From NCBI RefSeq assembly GCF_002940205.1, contig NZ_MDSK01000008.1, forward strand, positions 62,001-126,000: a stretch of DNA of 64,000 nucleotides, written 5' to 3'. Source of the DNA: Xanthomonas arboricola pv. guizotiae (GTDB taxonomy: Bacteria > Pseudomonadota > Gammaproteobacteria > Xanthomonadales > Xanthomonadaceae). This document shows positions 46,985 through 56,418 of this stretch, piece by piece. Position numbers and translations under genes: made by a program. Under the pieces are notes generated by a model, which worked only from the letters and a program-made list of their open reading frames with translations, searched no databases and had not been told where the DNA came from. Position 1 is the stretch's first letter; every line of letters starts with the position of its first letter.

Positions 46985-47649
46985 ATCGATCGCTGTACCG
47001 CACCCGTATCAAGTTCTGTGGCATGACCCGCGCCGGCGATATTCGACTGGCCGGCGAGCTGGGTGTGGACGCGGTAGGTTTCATCTTTGCGCATGGCAGC
47101 CCGCGCCGCGTGGCGCCAGCCGAAGCGCGCGCAATGCGCCAGGCCACCGCGCCGATGGTCGATGTGGTGGCGTTGTTCCGCAACAACTCCAAGGAAGAAG
47201 TGCGCGAGGTGGTGCGCACCGTACGTCCGACCTTGCTGCAGTTCCATGGCGAGGAAGACGACGCCTTCTGCCGCAGCTTCAACCTGCCGTATCTCAAGGC
47301 GGTGCCGATGGGCAGCGGCGGGATGAACGGCGAGGACGCCAACGCGCGGACCCTGCAGCTCGCCTTTCCCAATACCGCCGGTTTCCTGTTCGACAGCCAT
47401 GCACCCGGCGCAGGCGGCGGCACCGGCAAGACCTTCGATTGGTCGCGCCTGCCGACCGGCCTGCATCGCCCGTTTCTGCTGGCCGGCGGCATCACCGCCG
47501 ACAACGTGTTCGATGCGATCGTGGCAACGCTGCCATGGGGCGTGGATGTGTCCAGCGGCGTGGAGCTGGCGCCCGGGATCAAGGACGGCCACATGATGCG
47601 CAAGTTCGTCGAAGAAGTGCGTCGGGCCGATTGTCACGAGATGGGGTGA
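46981..47649 (+). CDS. trpF: phosphoribosylanthranilate isomerase
   Basis: Third step of tryptophan synthesis: isomerises N-(5-phosphoribosyl)anthranilate. The 222-aa TIM barrel has the general base Cys13 in KFCGMTR, the second catalytic residue region [28 protein letters not shown] and [15 protein letters not shown] (phosphate binding). Coupled to truA by ATGA. trpB and trpA lie downstream, across a divergent regulator gene, so trpF is on a separate transcript. Confidence 0.96.
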   Translation: MNRSLYRTRIKFCGMTRAGDIRLAGELGVDAVGFIFAHGSPRRVAPAEARAMRQATAPMVDVVALFRNNSKEEVREVVRTVRPTLLQFHGEEDDAFCRSFNLPYLKAVPMGSGGMNGEDANARTLQLAFPNTAGFLFDSHAPGAGGGTGKTFDWSRLPTGLHRPFLLAGGITADNVFDAIVATLPWGVDVSSGVELAPGIKDGHMMRKFVEEVRRADCHEMG

Positions 47650-47650
47650 G

Positions 47651-47697
47651 TTGGGGATTCGGGAATCGGGATTGGGGATTGGGGATTGGGGAATCGG
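47651..47697. repeat. GGGGATT-type tandem repeat
   Basis: Imperfect GGGGATTCGGGAATCGGG and GGGATTGGGGATTGGGGATT units just after trpF; the complement type is at 30077-30099. Confidence 0.7.
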
Positions 47698-47796
47698 AAT
47701 AGGCAGTCTGCTTCGTTGTTTTGATTGCCCTAGATCTTTCGCCTCTCCCACGATCGATTGTTCGGTCGCTGTTTCGCCGACCACTGAGCGTTCCAA

Positions 47797-48717
47797 TCAG
47801 ACGCTTGCTGCATCCGTGGTGCGCTGCTGATCTTCTGAAAGTGCGCAACGCAACCAGCCGGCAAGCTGGTCGATGCGTGGATCCGGGTTGCGCCTTGCGG
47901 CGCACAGCACCCAGCGGCCGCGGGTTGGCGTGAAGCCCCAGGGCGCCAGCAGGCGTCCGGCGGCCAGGTCCGCGGCGACCAGCGGTTGCGGTGCGATCGC
48001 CACGCCCAGGCCGGCGGCGGCGGCTTCCAGCAGGTAGACCAGATGTTCGAATTCGGTGCCGAAGCGCAGCGTTTCGGGTGCCACGCCGTGGCGTTGCGCC
48101 CATTCCGGCCAGGCCTGCGGGCGCGAGCGGGTGTGCAGCAAGGCGTGGTCGAGCAGGGCAGCGGGCGTTCTGCCAGCCAGCTGCGTCGCCGATGCCAGCT
48201 GCGGACTCAGCACCGGGCCGATCCACTCCACCCCCAGCTCGTGCACCTGCCAGTCGCCAGGCCAGGGCGGGGTGTCCAGCAGCAGTGCCGCATCCAGGCC
48301 GTCCAGGTCCGGGCCGGGCGGCTGCTCGCTGGCCGACAGGTGCAGGCGTACCTGTGGCAGATCCCGCTGCAGCCGGCCCAGCCGCGGGATGACCCAGCGC
48401 GCCAGTAGGCTGCCCGAGCAGCCCAGCACCAGCGGCGCCTCGCTGCTGGGGCGGCGCAATGCCGCCCAGGTGTCGCCGATCAGCGCAAAGCCCTCACCGG
48501 TCGCATCGCGCAGCCGGGCGCCGGCGGGCGTCAGCACCAGGCCACGGCCCTGGCGGGCGAACAGCGCCGCGCCCAGGGCCTGTTCCAGCGAGCGCACGTG
48601 TCGGCTGATGGCGCCATGGGTCACGTGCAACTCCTGCGCGGCCCGGCTGATGCTCTGCAGACGCGCGGCGGATTCGAACGCGCGCAGCGCTGCCAGCGGT
48701 GGAAGTAGGGTGCTCAT
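47797..48717 (-). CDS. LysR-type transcriptional regulator, probable trp regulator
   Basis: A 306-aa protein with the LysR winged helix-turn-helix at residues 9-68 (LRAFESAARLQSISRAAQEL, HVTHGAISRHVRSLEQALG) and a C-terminal effector-binding domain. It is transcribed divergently from trpB with 107 bases between start codons, the arrangement of TrpI next to trpBA in Pseudomonas, so activation of trpBA in response to indoleglycerol phosphate is likely by analogy. That is inference; the sequence only shows the family and position. A dyad fitting a LysR site lies 2 bases upstream of its ATG. Confidence 0.85.
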   Translation of the reverse strand: MSTLLPPLAALRAFESAARLQSISRAAQELHVTHGAISRHVRSLEQALGAALFARQGRGLVLTPAGARLRDATGEGFALIGDTWAALRRPSSEAPLVLGCSGSLLARWVIPRLGRLQRDLPQVRLHLSASEQPPGPDLDGLDAALLLDTPPWPGDWQVHELGVEWIGPVLSPQLASATQLAGRTPAALLDHALLHTRSRPQAWPEWAQRHGVAPETLRFGTEFEHLVYLLEAAAAGLGVAIAPQPLVAADLAAGRLLAPWGFTPTRGRWVLCAARRNPDPRIDQLAGWLRCALSEDQQRTTDAASV

Positions 48718-48718
48718 A

Positions 48719-48735
48719 TGTGAGTTCAGATCACA
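48719..48735. promoter_or_regulatory. LysR-type operator between lysR and trpB
   Basis: TGTGA-GTTCAGA-TCACA contains a T-N11-A LysR box (T48721 to A48733). It lies just before the regulator's own ATG, so autoregulation is plausible. Spacing N7 rules against a Crp/Clp site (N6). Confidence 0.45.
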
Positions 48736-48824
48736 GGTTGCAGCAATCTTATCGATTTATCGCACACCGCGGCTGCGCTACAGTGACGCCTCTTGTATGA
48801 CCAGCATCGCTGCAGAGGATTTCC

Positions 48825-50041
<1,217 letters not shown>

Positions 50042-50042
<1 letters not shown>

Positions 50043-50251
50043 TGCCACTGCGGCGCGTCACCGTGACCGCGCTGGCCGACCAGCCGGGCGAACAGGCGCT
50101 GCTGTCCGCCTGGCTCGACCGCTGGGCGACGCAGATCCGCAGCTGCTCGGAAAATAGCGGCTGCGGCTGCTGCCTGGACAGTTTCGACCTCGAGGTCGAG
50201 GCCCAGGCATTGACCGAACTGCCGCCTGCCATGTACCAGGACATCCATTGA
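50042..50251 (+). CDS. hypothetical 69-aa Cys-cluster protein between trpB and trpA
   Basis: ATG 50042 overlaps the last base of the trpB stop (TGATG), so it is translationally coupled. The protein has an amphipathic first half (RVTVTALADQPGEQALLSAW) and a cysteine cluster, Cys35, Cys41, Cys43, Cys44 (IRSCSENSGCGCCLDSF), that could bind a metal. No known domain is recognised. It is short, acidic at the C-terminus and placed between two subunits of one complex. It could be a small regulator or a metal protein; I cannot assign more. Confidence 0.6.
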
Positions 50252-50291
50252 AGCGGTCGCGCCGCCTCTAACTTTCTTGCAAGGTCTTTCA

Positions 50292-51095
50292 ATGCGTCGT
50301 ATCGACCAAACCTTCCAGCGCCTGCGCGCCGACAGCCGCAAGGCGCTCATCCCCTTCATCACCGCCGGCGACCCGTCGCTGGAAGCCACCGTGCCGGTGA
50401 TGCATGCGCTGGTACGAGCCGGTGCCGACGTCATCGAGCTGGGGGTGCCGTTTTCCGACCCGATGGCCGACGGCCCCACCATCCAGCGCAGCTCCGAGCG
50501 CGCGCTGGGCCGTGGTGCCGGCCTGGCCTACGTGCTGGAGGCTGTGCACGAATTCCGCCGCGAAGACGCCACCACGCCGGTGGTGCTGATGGGCTACCTC
50601 AACCCGATCGAGATCCACGGCACGCGGCGCTTCGCCGACGCCGCCGTCGCTGCCGGTGTGGATGGCCTGCTGCTGGTCGACCTGCCGCCCGAAGAAGCGG
50701 CCGAGACACGCGCCATCTTCACCGAGGTCGGGCTGGCCTTGATTGCGCTGGCCTCGCCGACCACCAGCGAGCAGCGCCTGGACATGCTGTGCAGCAGCGC
50801 CCAGGGCTATCTGTACTACGTCAGCTTCGCTGGCGTCACCGGCGCCTCGAATCTGCTCGACACCCATGCTGCCGGCGACCGCCTGCGCCAGCTGCGCCGG
50901 CGTGCCGGTGCCCCGGTGGTGGCCGGCTTCGGCATCAAGGACGCCGCCAGCGCCGCCGCAATGGCCGTCGACGCCGAAGGCGTGGTGGTCGGCAGTGCCC
51001 TGGTGGCCGCCCTGGCCGATGCGACGGATGTCCGCAGCGCCCGCGAACGCGCCGAAGCCTTCCTGGCCCCGCTGCGCGAAGCGCTGGATAGTTGA
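50292..51095 (+). CDS. trpA: tryptophan synthase alpha subunit
   Basis: Cleaves indoleglycerol phosphate to indole and glyceraldehyde-3-phosphate and channels indole to TrpB. The 267-aa TIM barrel has the catalytic Glu49 and Asp60 in ELGVPFSDPMADGPTIQ. Other signatures are GLLLVDLPPEE, YLYYVSFAGVTGAS (phosphate site) and VVAGFGIKD. Start ATG 50292 with GCAAGG upstream; a start 15 bases earlier is possible. It is 40 bases after the small Cys protein gene, in one transcript. Confidence 0.96.
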   Translation: MRRIDQTFQRLRADSRKALIPFITAGDPSLEATVPVMHALVRAGADVIELGVPFSDPMADGPTIQRSSERALGRGAGLAYVLEAVHEFRREDATTPVVLMGYLNPIEIHGTRRFADAAVAAGVDGLLLVDLPPEEAAETRAIFTEVGLALIALASPTTSEQRLDMLCSSAQGYLYYVSFAGVTGASNLLDTHAAGDRLRQLRRRAGAPVVAGFGIKDAASAAAMAVDAEGVVVGSALVAALADATDVRSARERAEAFLAPLREALDS

Positions 51096-51107
51096 AGCTT
51101 GTTTGGA

Positions 51108-51860
51108 TCAGTACGTCATGCTGCAGGTTGCACACGCGGCTGCATTGCATACCTTGACCCCGAAATTGGATTCAAGCTTGCAACTTCCGCCGCTTGTGCA
51201 ACTGCATTTCACTGCGGCAGAAGGGACCTGAATGGATTGGCTTGCGAGCAAGCCGAGTGCCATATTCTCAGTCGCAGAGCCAGTCATAGGGATCTGATAG
51301 CCATCGGGGACATCCATCGGTGCGACATAGCCGTACAGGCGGATCCACACCGCATCGCGCCCGCTCGCTTCCACCGGAATGCCCAGGGTCTTTTTGAATG
51401 CCAGTAAATCCTTTCTGACATCGGGGGCCGACAACAGGCGTGCATCGATCCGCGGCAAGCTTCTGACTTCGTCAGCACTGGCAAAGGTCGCACCTATTTG
51501 ATCCTGCCGGACCGGGTACATCGCTGTGCTTCCACCACGGTTGCATTGTGTGCAGTCCGAGCTCATTGCACAGAAAGTCTGACCATTGGGAAGTAACGTG
51601 GGGCTGCATCCAGACCCTCCAGGGCAGGCGCAGGTCAGGACGGCGGTCGGGCTGATTGCCCAGACGCCTTTTTCCTGGGTAAACATGAACCAGCCAGTAG
51701 GCACCCTTATTGTCATCGAGCCATCTGGATTGATGTGCGACGTCGTCTTGCTCGGAAGCGGCACGTTGGTCTCGGTCCCGCACATCTTTACTTCGGCTTG
51801 GCTGCTACCGATAACGGAGATCAGAAGTAAGAGAGCTGCAATGCATGCCGGTGTTCTCAT
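51108..51860 (-). CDS. secreted Cys-rich protein with a duplicated six-Cys module
   Basis: A 250-aa protein: signal peptide (ACIAALLLLISVIGSSQA), then a unique sequence holding two copies of a six-cysteine module. The first has Cys77, 79, 85, 97, 103, 106 (spacing CxC, x5, x11, x5, x2); the second, at the very C-terminus, has Cys219, 221, 227, 238, 243, 246 (x5, x10, x4, x2). The identical order suggests duplicated disulfide or metal-binding units. No known domain recognised. ATG 51860 has AAGGA about 7 bases before it. It converges on trpA with 12 bases between. The gene is visibly less GC-rich than its neighbours. Confidence 0.7.
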   Translation of the reverse strand: MRTPACIAALLLLISVIGSSQAEVKMCGTETNVPLPSKTTSHINPDGSMTIRVPTGWFMFTQEKGVWAISPTAVLTCACPGGSGCSPTLLPNGQTFCAMSSDCTQCNRGGSTAMYPVRQDQIGATFASADEVRSLPRIDARLLSAPDVRKDLLAFKKTLGIPVEASGRDAVWIRLYGYVAPMDVPDGYQIPMTGSATENMALGLLASQSIQVPSAAVKCSCTSGGSCKLESNFGVKVCNAAACATCSMTY

Positions 51861-52146
51861 GATCGATCCTTGTTCACTGAGGTTTCCAGGGGGGGCTTGT
51901 TTCGTTTGGGCGATGCGCATTTAAACAGGCGTATGGCTGCTGGAGCACTCCAGCCACGATCCCTGGGCGCCAAGTCGCTGATACCATAATCGTGTTGCTT
52001 GTAAAAGCCTGTGCCGATGGGCGGCTGGCTGTCCGCTCGACTATCTTGCTGGTGTTTCGCCGCGTAGGTCTGCGAAAGCGCCGGGCGCCGGGCTGGTTTA
52101 CACTCCGCATTCTGATGCCCCATGGGGCGTGCTTTTACGGAATCAA

Positions 52147-53031
<885 letters not shown>

Positions 53032-53113
53032 GGCCAGTGGTTGCGCGCATGCGCGACACCGTCGCACGCGCCGCTGCGCGTGCGTCCACCCGTAGGCAGG
53101 AACACCGTAACGC

Positions 53114-54463
53114 ATGAGCAGTCGCAAGTATTTTGGAACCGACGGCATCCGCGGTCGGGTCGGGCAGGGCGTGATCTCGGCCGATTTCGTGCTGCGGCTG
53201 GGCAATGCGCTCGGTCGGGTGCTGACCCAGGGCCGCAGCAAGCGTCCGCTGGTGCTGATCGGCAAGGACACCCGGATTTCCGGCTACATGTTCGAAGCCG
53301 CGTTGGAAGCCGGCCTGGTCGCCGCCGGCGCCGACGTGCAGCTGATCGGCCCGATGCCGACCCCGGCCATCGCCTTCCTGACCAACACCCTGCGCGCCGA
53401 CGCCGGCGTGGTGATCAGCGCCTCGCACAACCCGCACTACGACAACGGCATCAAGTTCTTTTCCGCCGAAGGCGAGAAGCTCGACGACGCCACCGAAGCG
53501 GCGATCGAGGCCGCGCTGGACGAGCCGTTCCACACCGTGGAATCGGAGCGCCTGGGCAAGGCGATCCGCACCCGCGATGCGATCGGCCGTTACATCGAAT
53601 TCTGCAAGGCCAGCGTGGCGCGCGGGTTCACCCTGCACGGCCTGAAGATGGTGCTGGATTGCGCGCATGGCGCGACCTATCACATCGCGCCGATGCTGTT
53701 CCGCGAGCTGGGTGCGGACGTGGTCGTCATCGGTGCCGCACCGGACGGGCTCAATATCAACGCCGGTGTCGGCTCCACCCATATCGACAACCTCGCCGCC
53801 AAGGTGCGCGAGAGCGGTGCGCAGCTCGGCATCGCCTTCGATGGCGATGGCGATCGCGTGCTGATGGCCGACGACCAGGGCAACCCGGTCGATGGCGACG
53901 ATCTGCTCTACGTGCTCGCGCGCTCCTGGCAGGCCAGCGGGCGGCTCACCGGCACCGTGGTCGGCACCTTGATGACCAACTACGGGCTGGAACAGGCGCT
54001 GGCCGCATTGAACATCCCGTTCCAGCGCGCCAAGGTCGGCGACCGCTACGTGCACCAGGCCCTGGTCGAAGGCGGCGGCACGCTGGGCGGTGAGACGTCC
54101 GGCCACCTGCTGTGCCTGGATCGCGCCACCACCGGCGATGGCATCGTCAGTGCGCTGCAGGTGCTCGAGGCGCTGGGGCGCGACGGGCAGAGCCTGCGCG
54201 AGGCCCTGAGCAGCCTGAGCAAGGTGCCGCAGAAGACCGTCAATGTGCGGCTGGGGGGCGGTGCGGCCAAGGTGATCGTGGAGGCCGCCGGCGTGCAGCA
54301 GGCGCTGCAGCAGGCGCAGGCCGCCGTGCAGGGCCGTGGGCGCGCGTTCCTGCGTCCGTCCGGCACCGAGCCGGTGGTGCGCGTGACCGTGGAAGCCGAC
54401 GACGCCGGCCTGATGCAGGACACGCTCGACCGTCTCTCCGGAGCCGTGCGTGACGCGGCGTGA
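53114..54463 (+). CDS. glmM: phosphoglucosamine mutase
   Basis: Converts glucosamine-6-phosphate to glucosamine-1-phosphate for UDP-GlcNAc, peptidoglycan and LPS. The 449-aa protein has [12 protein letters not shown] at the N-terminus, the phosphoserine Ser104 in [17 protein letters not shown], the magnesium motif FDGDGDRVL and the C-terminal phosphate loop [11 protein letters not shown]. All are intact. A 29-aa reading frame overlaps its last codons. Confidence 0.96.
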   Translation: MSSRKYFGTDGIRGRVGQGVISADFVLRLGNALGRVLTQGRSKRPLVLIGKDTRISGYMFEAALEAGLVAAGADVQLIGPMPTPAIAFLTNTLRADAGVVISASHNPHYDNGIKFFSAEGEKLDDATEAAIEAALDEPFHTVESERLGKAIRTRDAIGRYIEFCKASVARGFTLHGLKMVLDCAHGATYHIAPMLFRELGADVVVIGAAPDGLNINAGVGSTHIDNLAAKVRESGAQLGIAFDGDGDRVLMADDQGNPVDGDDLLYVLARSWQASGRLTGTVVGTLMTNYGLEQALAALNIPFQRAKVGDRYVHQALVEGGGTLGGETSGHLLCLDRATTGDGIVSALQVLEALGRDGQSLREALSSLSKVPQKTVNVRLGGGAAKVIVEAAGVQQALQQAQAAVQGRGRAFLRPSGTEPVVRVTVEADDAGLMQDTLDRLSGAVRDAA

Positions 54464-54539
54464 GTCGCTGATCATCGGTGTGTGCGTGGTCTTTGCCAAG
54501 GCCGCGACGTTCTACCTGTTGTATCGCCTGCTGTCCTGA
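54450..54539 (+). CDS. 29-aa predicted single-span membrane protein overlapping glmM
   Basis: GTG 54450 to TGA 54539 encodes [20 protein letters not shown] then FYLLYRLLS: two arginines, then a 20-residue hydrophobic helix, a classic small membrane protein. It overlaps the glmM end by 14 bases in another frame and is too short for normal gene calling. The coupled position and helix composition argue for it; no homologue can be checked here, so it remains provisional. Confidence 0.45.
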   Translation: MTRRESLIIGVCVVFAKAATFYLLYRLLS

Positions 54540-54587
54540 GCGGCAGGCCTTCCTTCCGACTTCCCGACTTCAACTGCAGATATCCGT

Positions 54588-55526
54588 ATGAGCGCCCGCA
54601 TCCCGACCCTGGACATCACCCGTTTCGACAGCGACCGCGACGCCTTCGTCGCCGAGCTCGGTGCGGCCTATCGGCAGTGGGGCTTTGCCGGCATCCGCAA
54701 CCACGGCATCGCGCAGGCCGACATCGACGCGGCGTATGACGTGTTCAAGGCGTTCTTCGCGCTGCCCGAACAGGTCAAGCGTCGCTATCACGTCGAAGGC
54801 AGCGGCGGTGCGCGTGGCTATACCGCATTCGGCGTGGAGACCGCCAAGGATTCCAAGCATTTCGACCTGAAGGAGTTCTGGCATATCGGTCGCGAGATCG
54901 TGGACGATTCGCCGTACCGCGCGGTGATGGCGCCGAACCTGTGGCCCGAAGAGGTGCCCGGTTTCCGTGAGCGCGGCTATCGCCTGTACCAGCAGCTGGA
55001 CCACCTGGGCTCGCGCGTGCTGTCGGCACTGGCGCTGCATATCGGCCTGCCGCAGGACTATTTCGTCGACAAGACCAACAACGGCAACTCGATCCTGCGG
55101 CCGATCCACTACCCGCCGATCACCAGCGACGACATTCCCAATGTGCGCGCCGGTGCGCACGGCGACATCAACTTCATCACCCTGCTGGTCGGCGCCAGCG
55201 CGGCCGGACTGGAAGTGCGCTCCAACGATGGCGAGTGGGTGCCATTCACTGCCGACGCCGACACCATCGTGGTCAACATCGGCGACATGCTGCAGCGCCT
55301 GACCAACCATGTGTATCCGTCCACCATCCATCGCGTGGTCAATCCGCCGGGCGAGCAGGCGCGCAAGCCGCGCTATTCGGTGCCGTTCTTCCTGCACCCC
55401 AATCCGGATTTCCTCATCGACGTGCTGCCTTCGTGCATCACCGCCGACAATCCGAGCCGCTATCCCGAGCCGATTACCGCGCACGGTTTTCTGGAAGAAC
55501 GTCTGCGCGAGATCAAGCTGAAGTAA
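54588..55526 (+). CDS. isopenicillin-N-synthase-like 2-oxoglutarate/Fe(II) oxygenase
   Basis: A 312-aa cytoplasmic oxygenase. The iron ligands His191 and Asp193 (AHGDINF) and His248 (STIHRVV) are intact, and the 2-oxoglutarate arginine lies in KPRYSVPFF. The N-terminal PTLDITRF and GFAGIRNHG are the DIOX_N domain. Members act in many oxidations, in bacteria often ethylene-type or unknown; the substrate is not inferable. It starts with ATG 54588, 48 bases after the small membrane ORF, and could be on the glmM transcript. Confidence 0.86.
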   Translation: MSARIPTLDITRFDSDRDAFVAELGAAYRQWGFAGIRNHGIAQADIDAAYDVFKAFFALPEQVKRRYHVEGSGGARGYTAFGVETAKDSKHFDLKEFWHIGREIVDDSPYRAVMAPNLWPEEVPGFRERGYRLYQQLDHLGSRVLSALALHIGLPQDYFVDKTNNGNSILRPIHYPPITSDDIPNVRAGAHGDINFITLLVGASAAGLEVRSNDGEWVPFTADADTIVVNIGDMLQRLTNHVYPSTIHRVVNPPGEQARKPRYSVPFFLHPNPDFLIDVLPSCITADNPSRYPEPITAHGFLEERLREIKLK

Positions 55527-55725
55527 TCCGTTGCAGCCACGACAGCGCAGCCAGCGGCTGCGCTCGCAGCATCGGCAATGACTTACGCCACAGTTTGATT
55601 CATAAATCCTGCTGGCGGCCGGTTAAAGCTTGCATTCACCTCAGCCGATAACCCAGGCTGATCGCTAGCGCGACGTCGGACTCGCCTGGCGCCCGCTGCC
55701 GATTGCACTAGGCTTGGGGGGGCGC

Positions 55726-56418
55726 ATGCGGATGCAGTGGTTCAAACGGATCGGTCCGGTTGCGGGGCTGCTGGCGTATTGCGCCGCAAGCTGTGCGTGG
55801 GCGACGCCGCTCAGCGTGACCGTTGTCGATGCCAACGGCATGTTGGTCGATGCGGTGGTCAGCCTGGAGCCTGCGCGTCCACTGGCCGCCGGGGGGGCGC
55901 CCAGGACCGTCGAGATGGATCAGGTCAATTCGCAGTTCGTGCCTGCGGTGCTGGTGGTGCGCACCGGCACCCTGGTGCGGTTCCCCAACAACGACCAGAT
56001 TCGCCATCAGGTCTATTCGTTTTCTGCCGCAAAGCGGTTCGAGTTGCCGCTGTTCCAGGGCAGCACGGCCGCGCCGGTGCGCTTCGACCAGGCTGGGCTG
56101 GTGACGGTCGGCTGCAATATCCACGACTGGATGCTGGGCTATATCGTGGTGGTGGACACGCCGTATTTCGGCAAGACCGGCAGCGACGGTCGCGTGCAGC
56201 TGGATGCGCCGGCAGGCAGCTACACCTTGCGGGTCTGGCATCCGCGCATCCAGGGCGGCGCGCTCGCCGAGCCGGTGGCGCTTGCGCGCGAGGCCGCGCA
56301 ACGGCGCGTGACCTTGCAGACCACCGGCCCCGCACCAGCGGTGGCACCTCCGGATGCGCGGGTGCGCGCGCTGCAGGACAAGTTCCGCCGCGCCGACCCG
56401 CAGAAGCCCAAGCCATGA
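55726..56418 (+). CDS. exported cupredoxin-like protein (methylamine-utilisation-type annotation)
   Basis: A 230-aa periplasmic protein. A signal peptide ends at CAWA-TP. The mature part has a cupredoxin fold: His94 in QIRHQVYSFS, Cys130 and His133 in VTVGCNIHDWM, Met136, the four ligands of a type 1 blue copper site. The C-terminal part (YTLRVWHPRIQGG) resembles carboxypeptidase-regulatory strands, and the end is Lys/Pro-rich. Database labels for this family often read methylamine utilization protein, but no other methylamine genes are here. Its stop overlaps the next gene as ATGA: first gene of a four-gene operon. ATG 55726 has a G-rich tract upstream. Confidence 0.8.
   Translation: MRMQWFKRIGPVAGLLAYCAASCAWATPLSVTVVDANGMLVDAVVSLEPARPLAAGGAPRTVEMDQVNSQFVPAVLVVRTGTLVRFPNNDQIRHQVYSFSAAKRFELPLFQGSTAAPVRFDQAGLVTVGCNIHDWMLGYIVVVDTPYFGKTGSDGRVQLDAPAGSYTLRVWHPRIQGGALAEPVALAREAAQRRVTLQTTGPAPAVAPPDARVRALQDKFRRADPQKPKP

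Noticed and set aside
48719..48735. Crp/Clp site TGTGA-N-TCACA
   Set aside because: The spacer is 7, not 6; a LysR-type dyad fits the neighbouring gene better.
48736..48824. Trp leader peptide attenuator before trpB
   Set aside because: No small frame with tandem Trp codons and no terminator hairpin were found.
55737..56414. Extended upstream start for the GGDEF-EAL gene
   Set aside because: This part is another frame of the cupredoxin-like gene; the ATGA overlap at 56415 gives a natural start.
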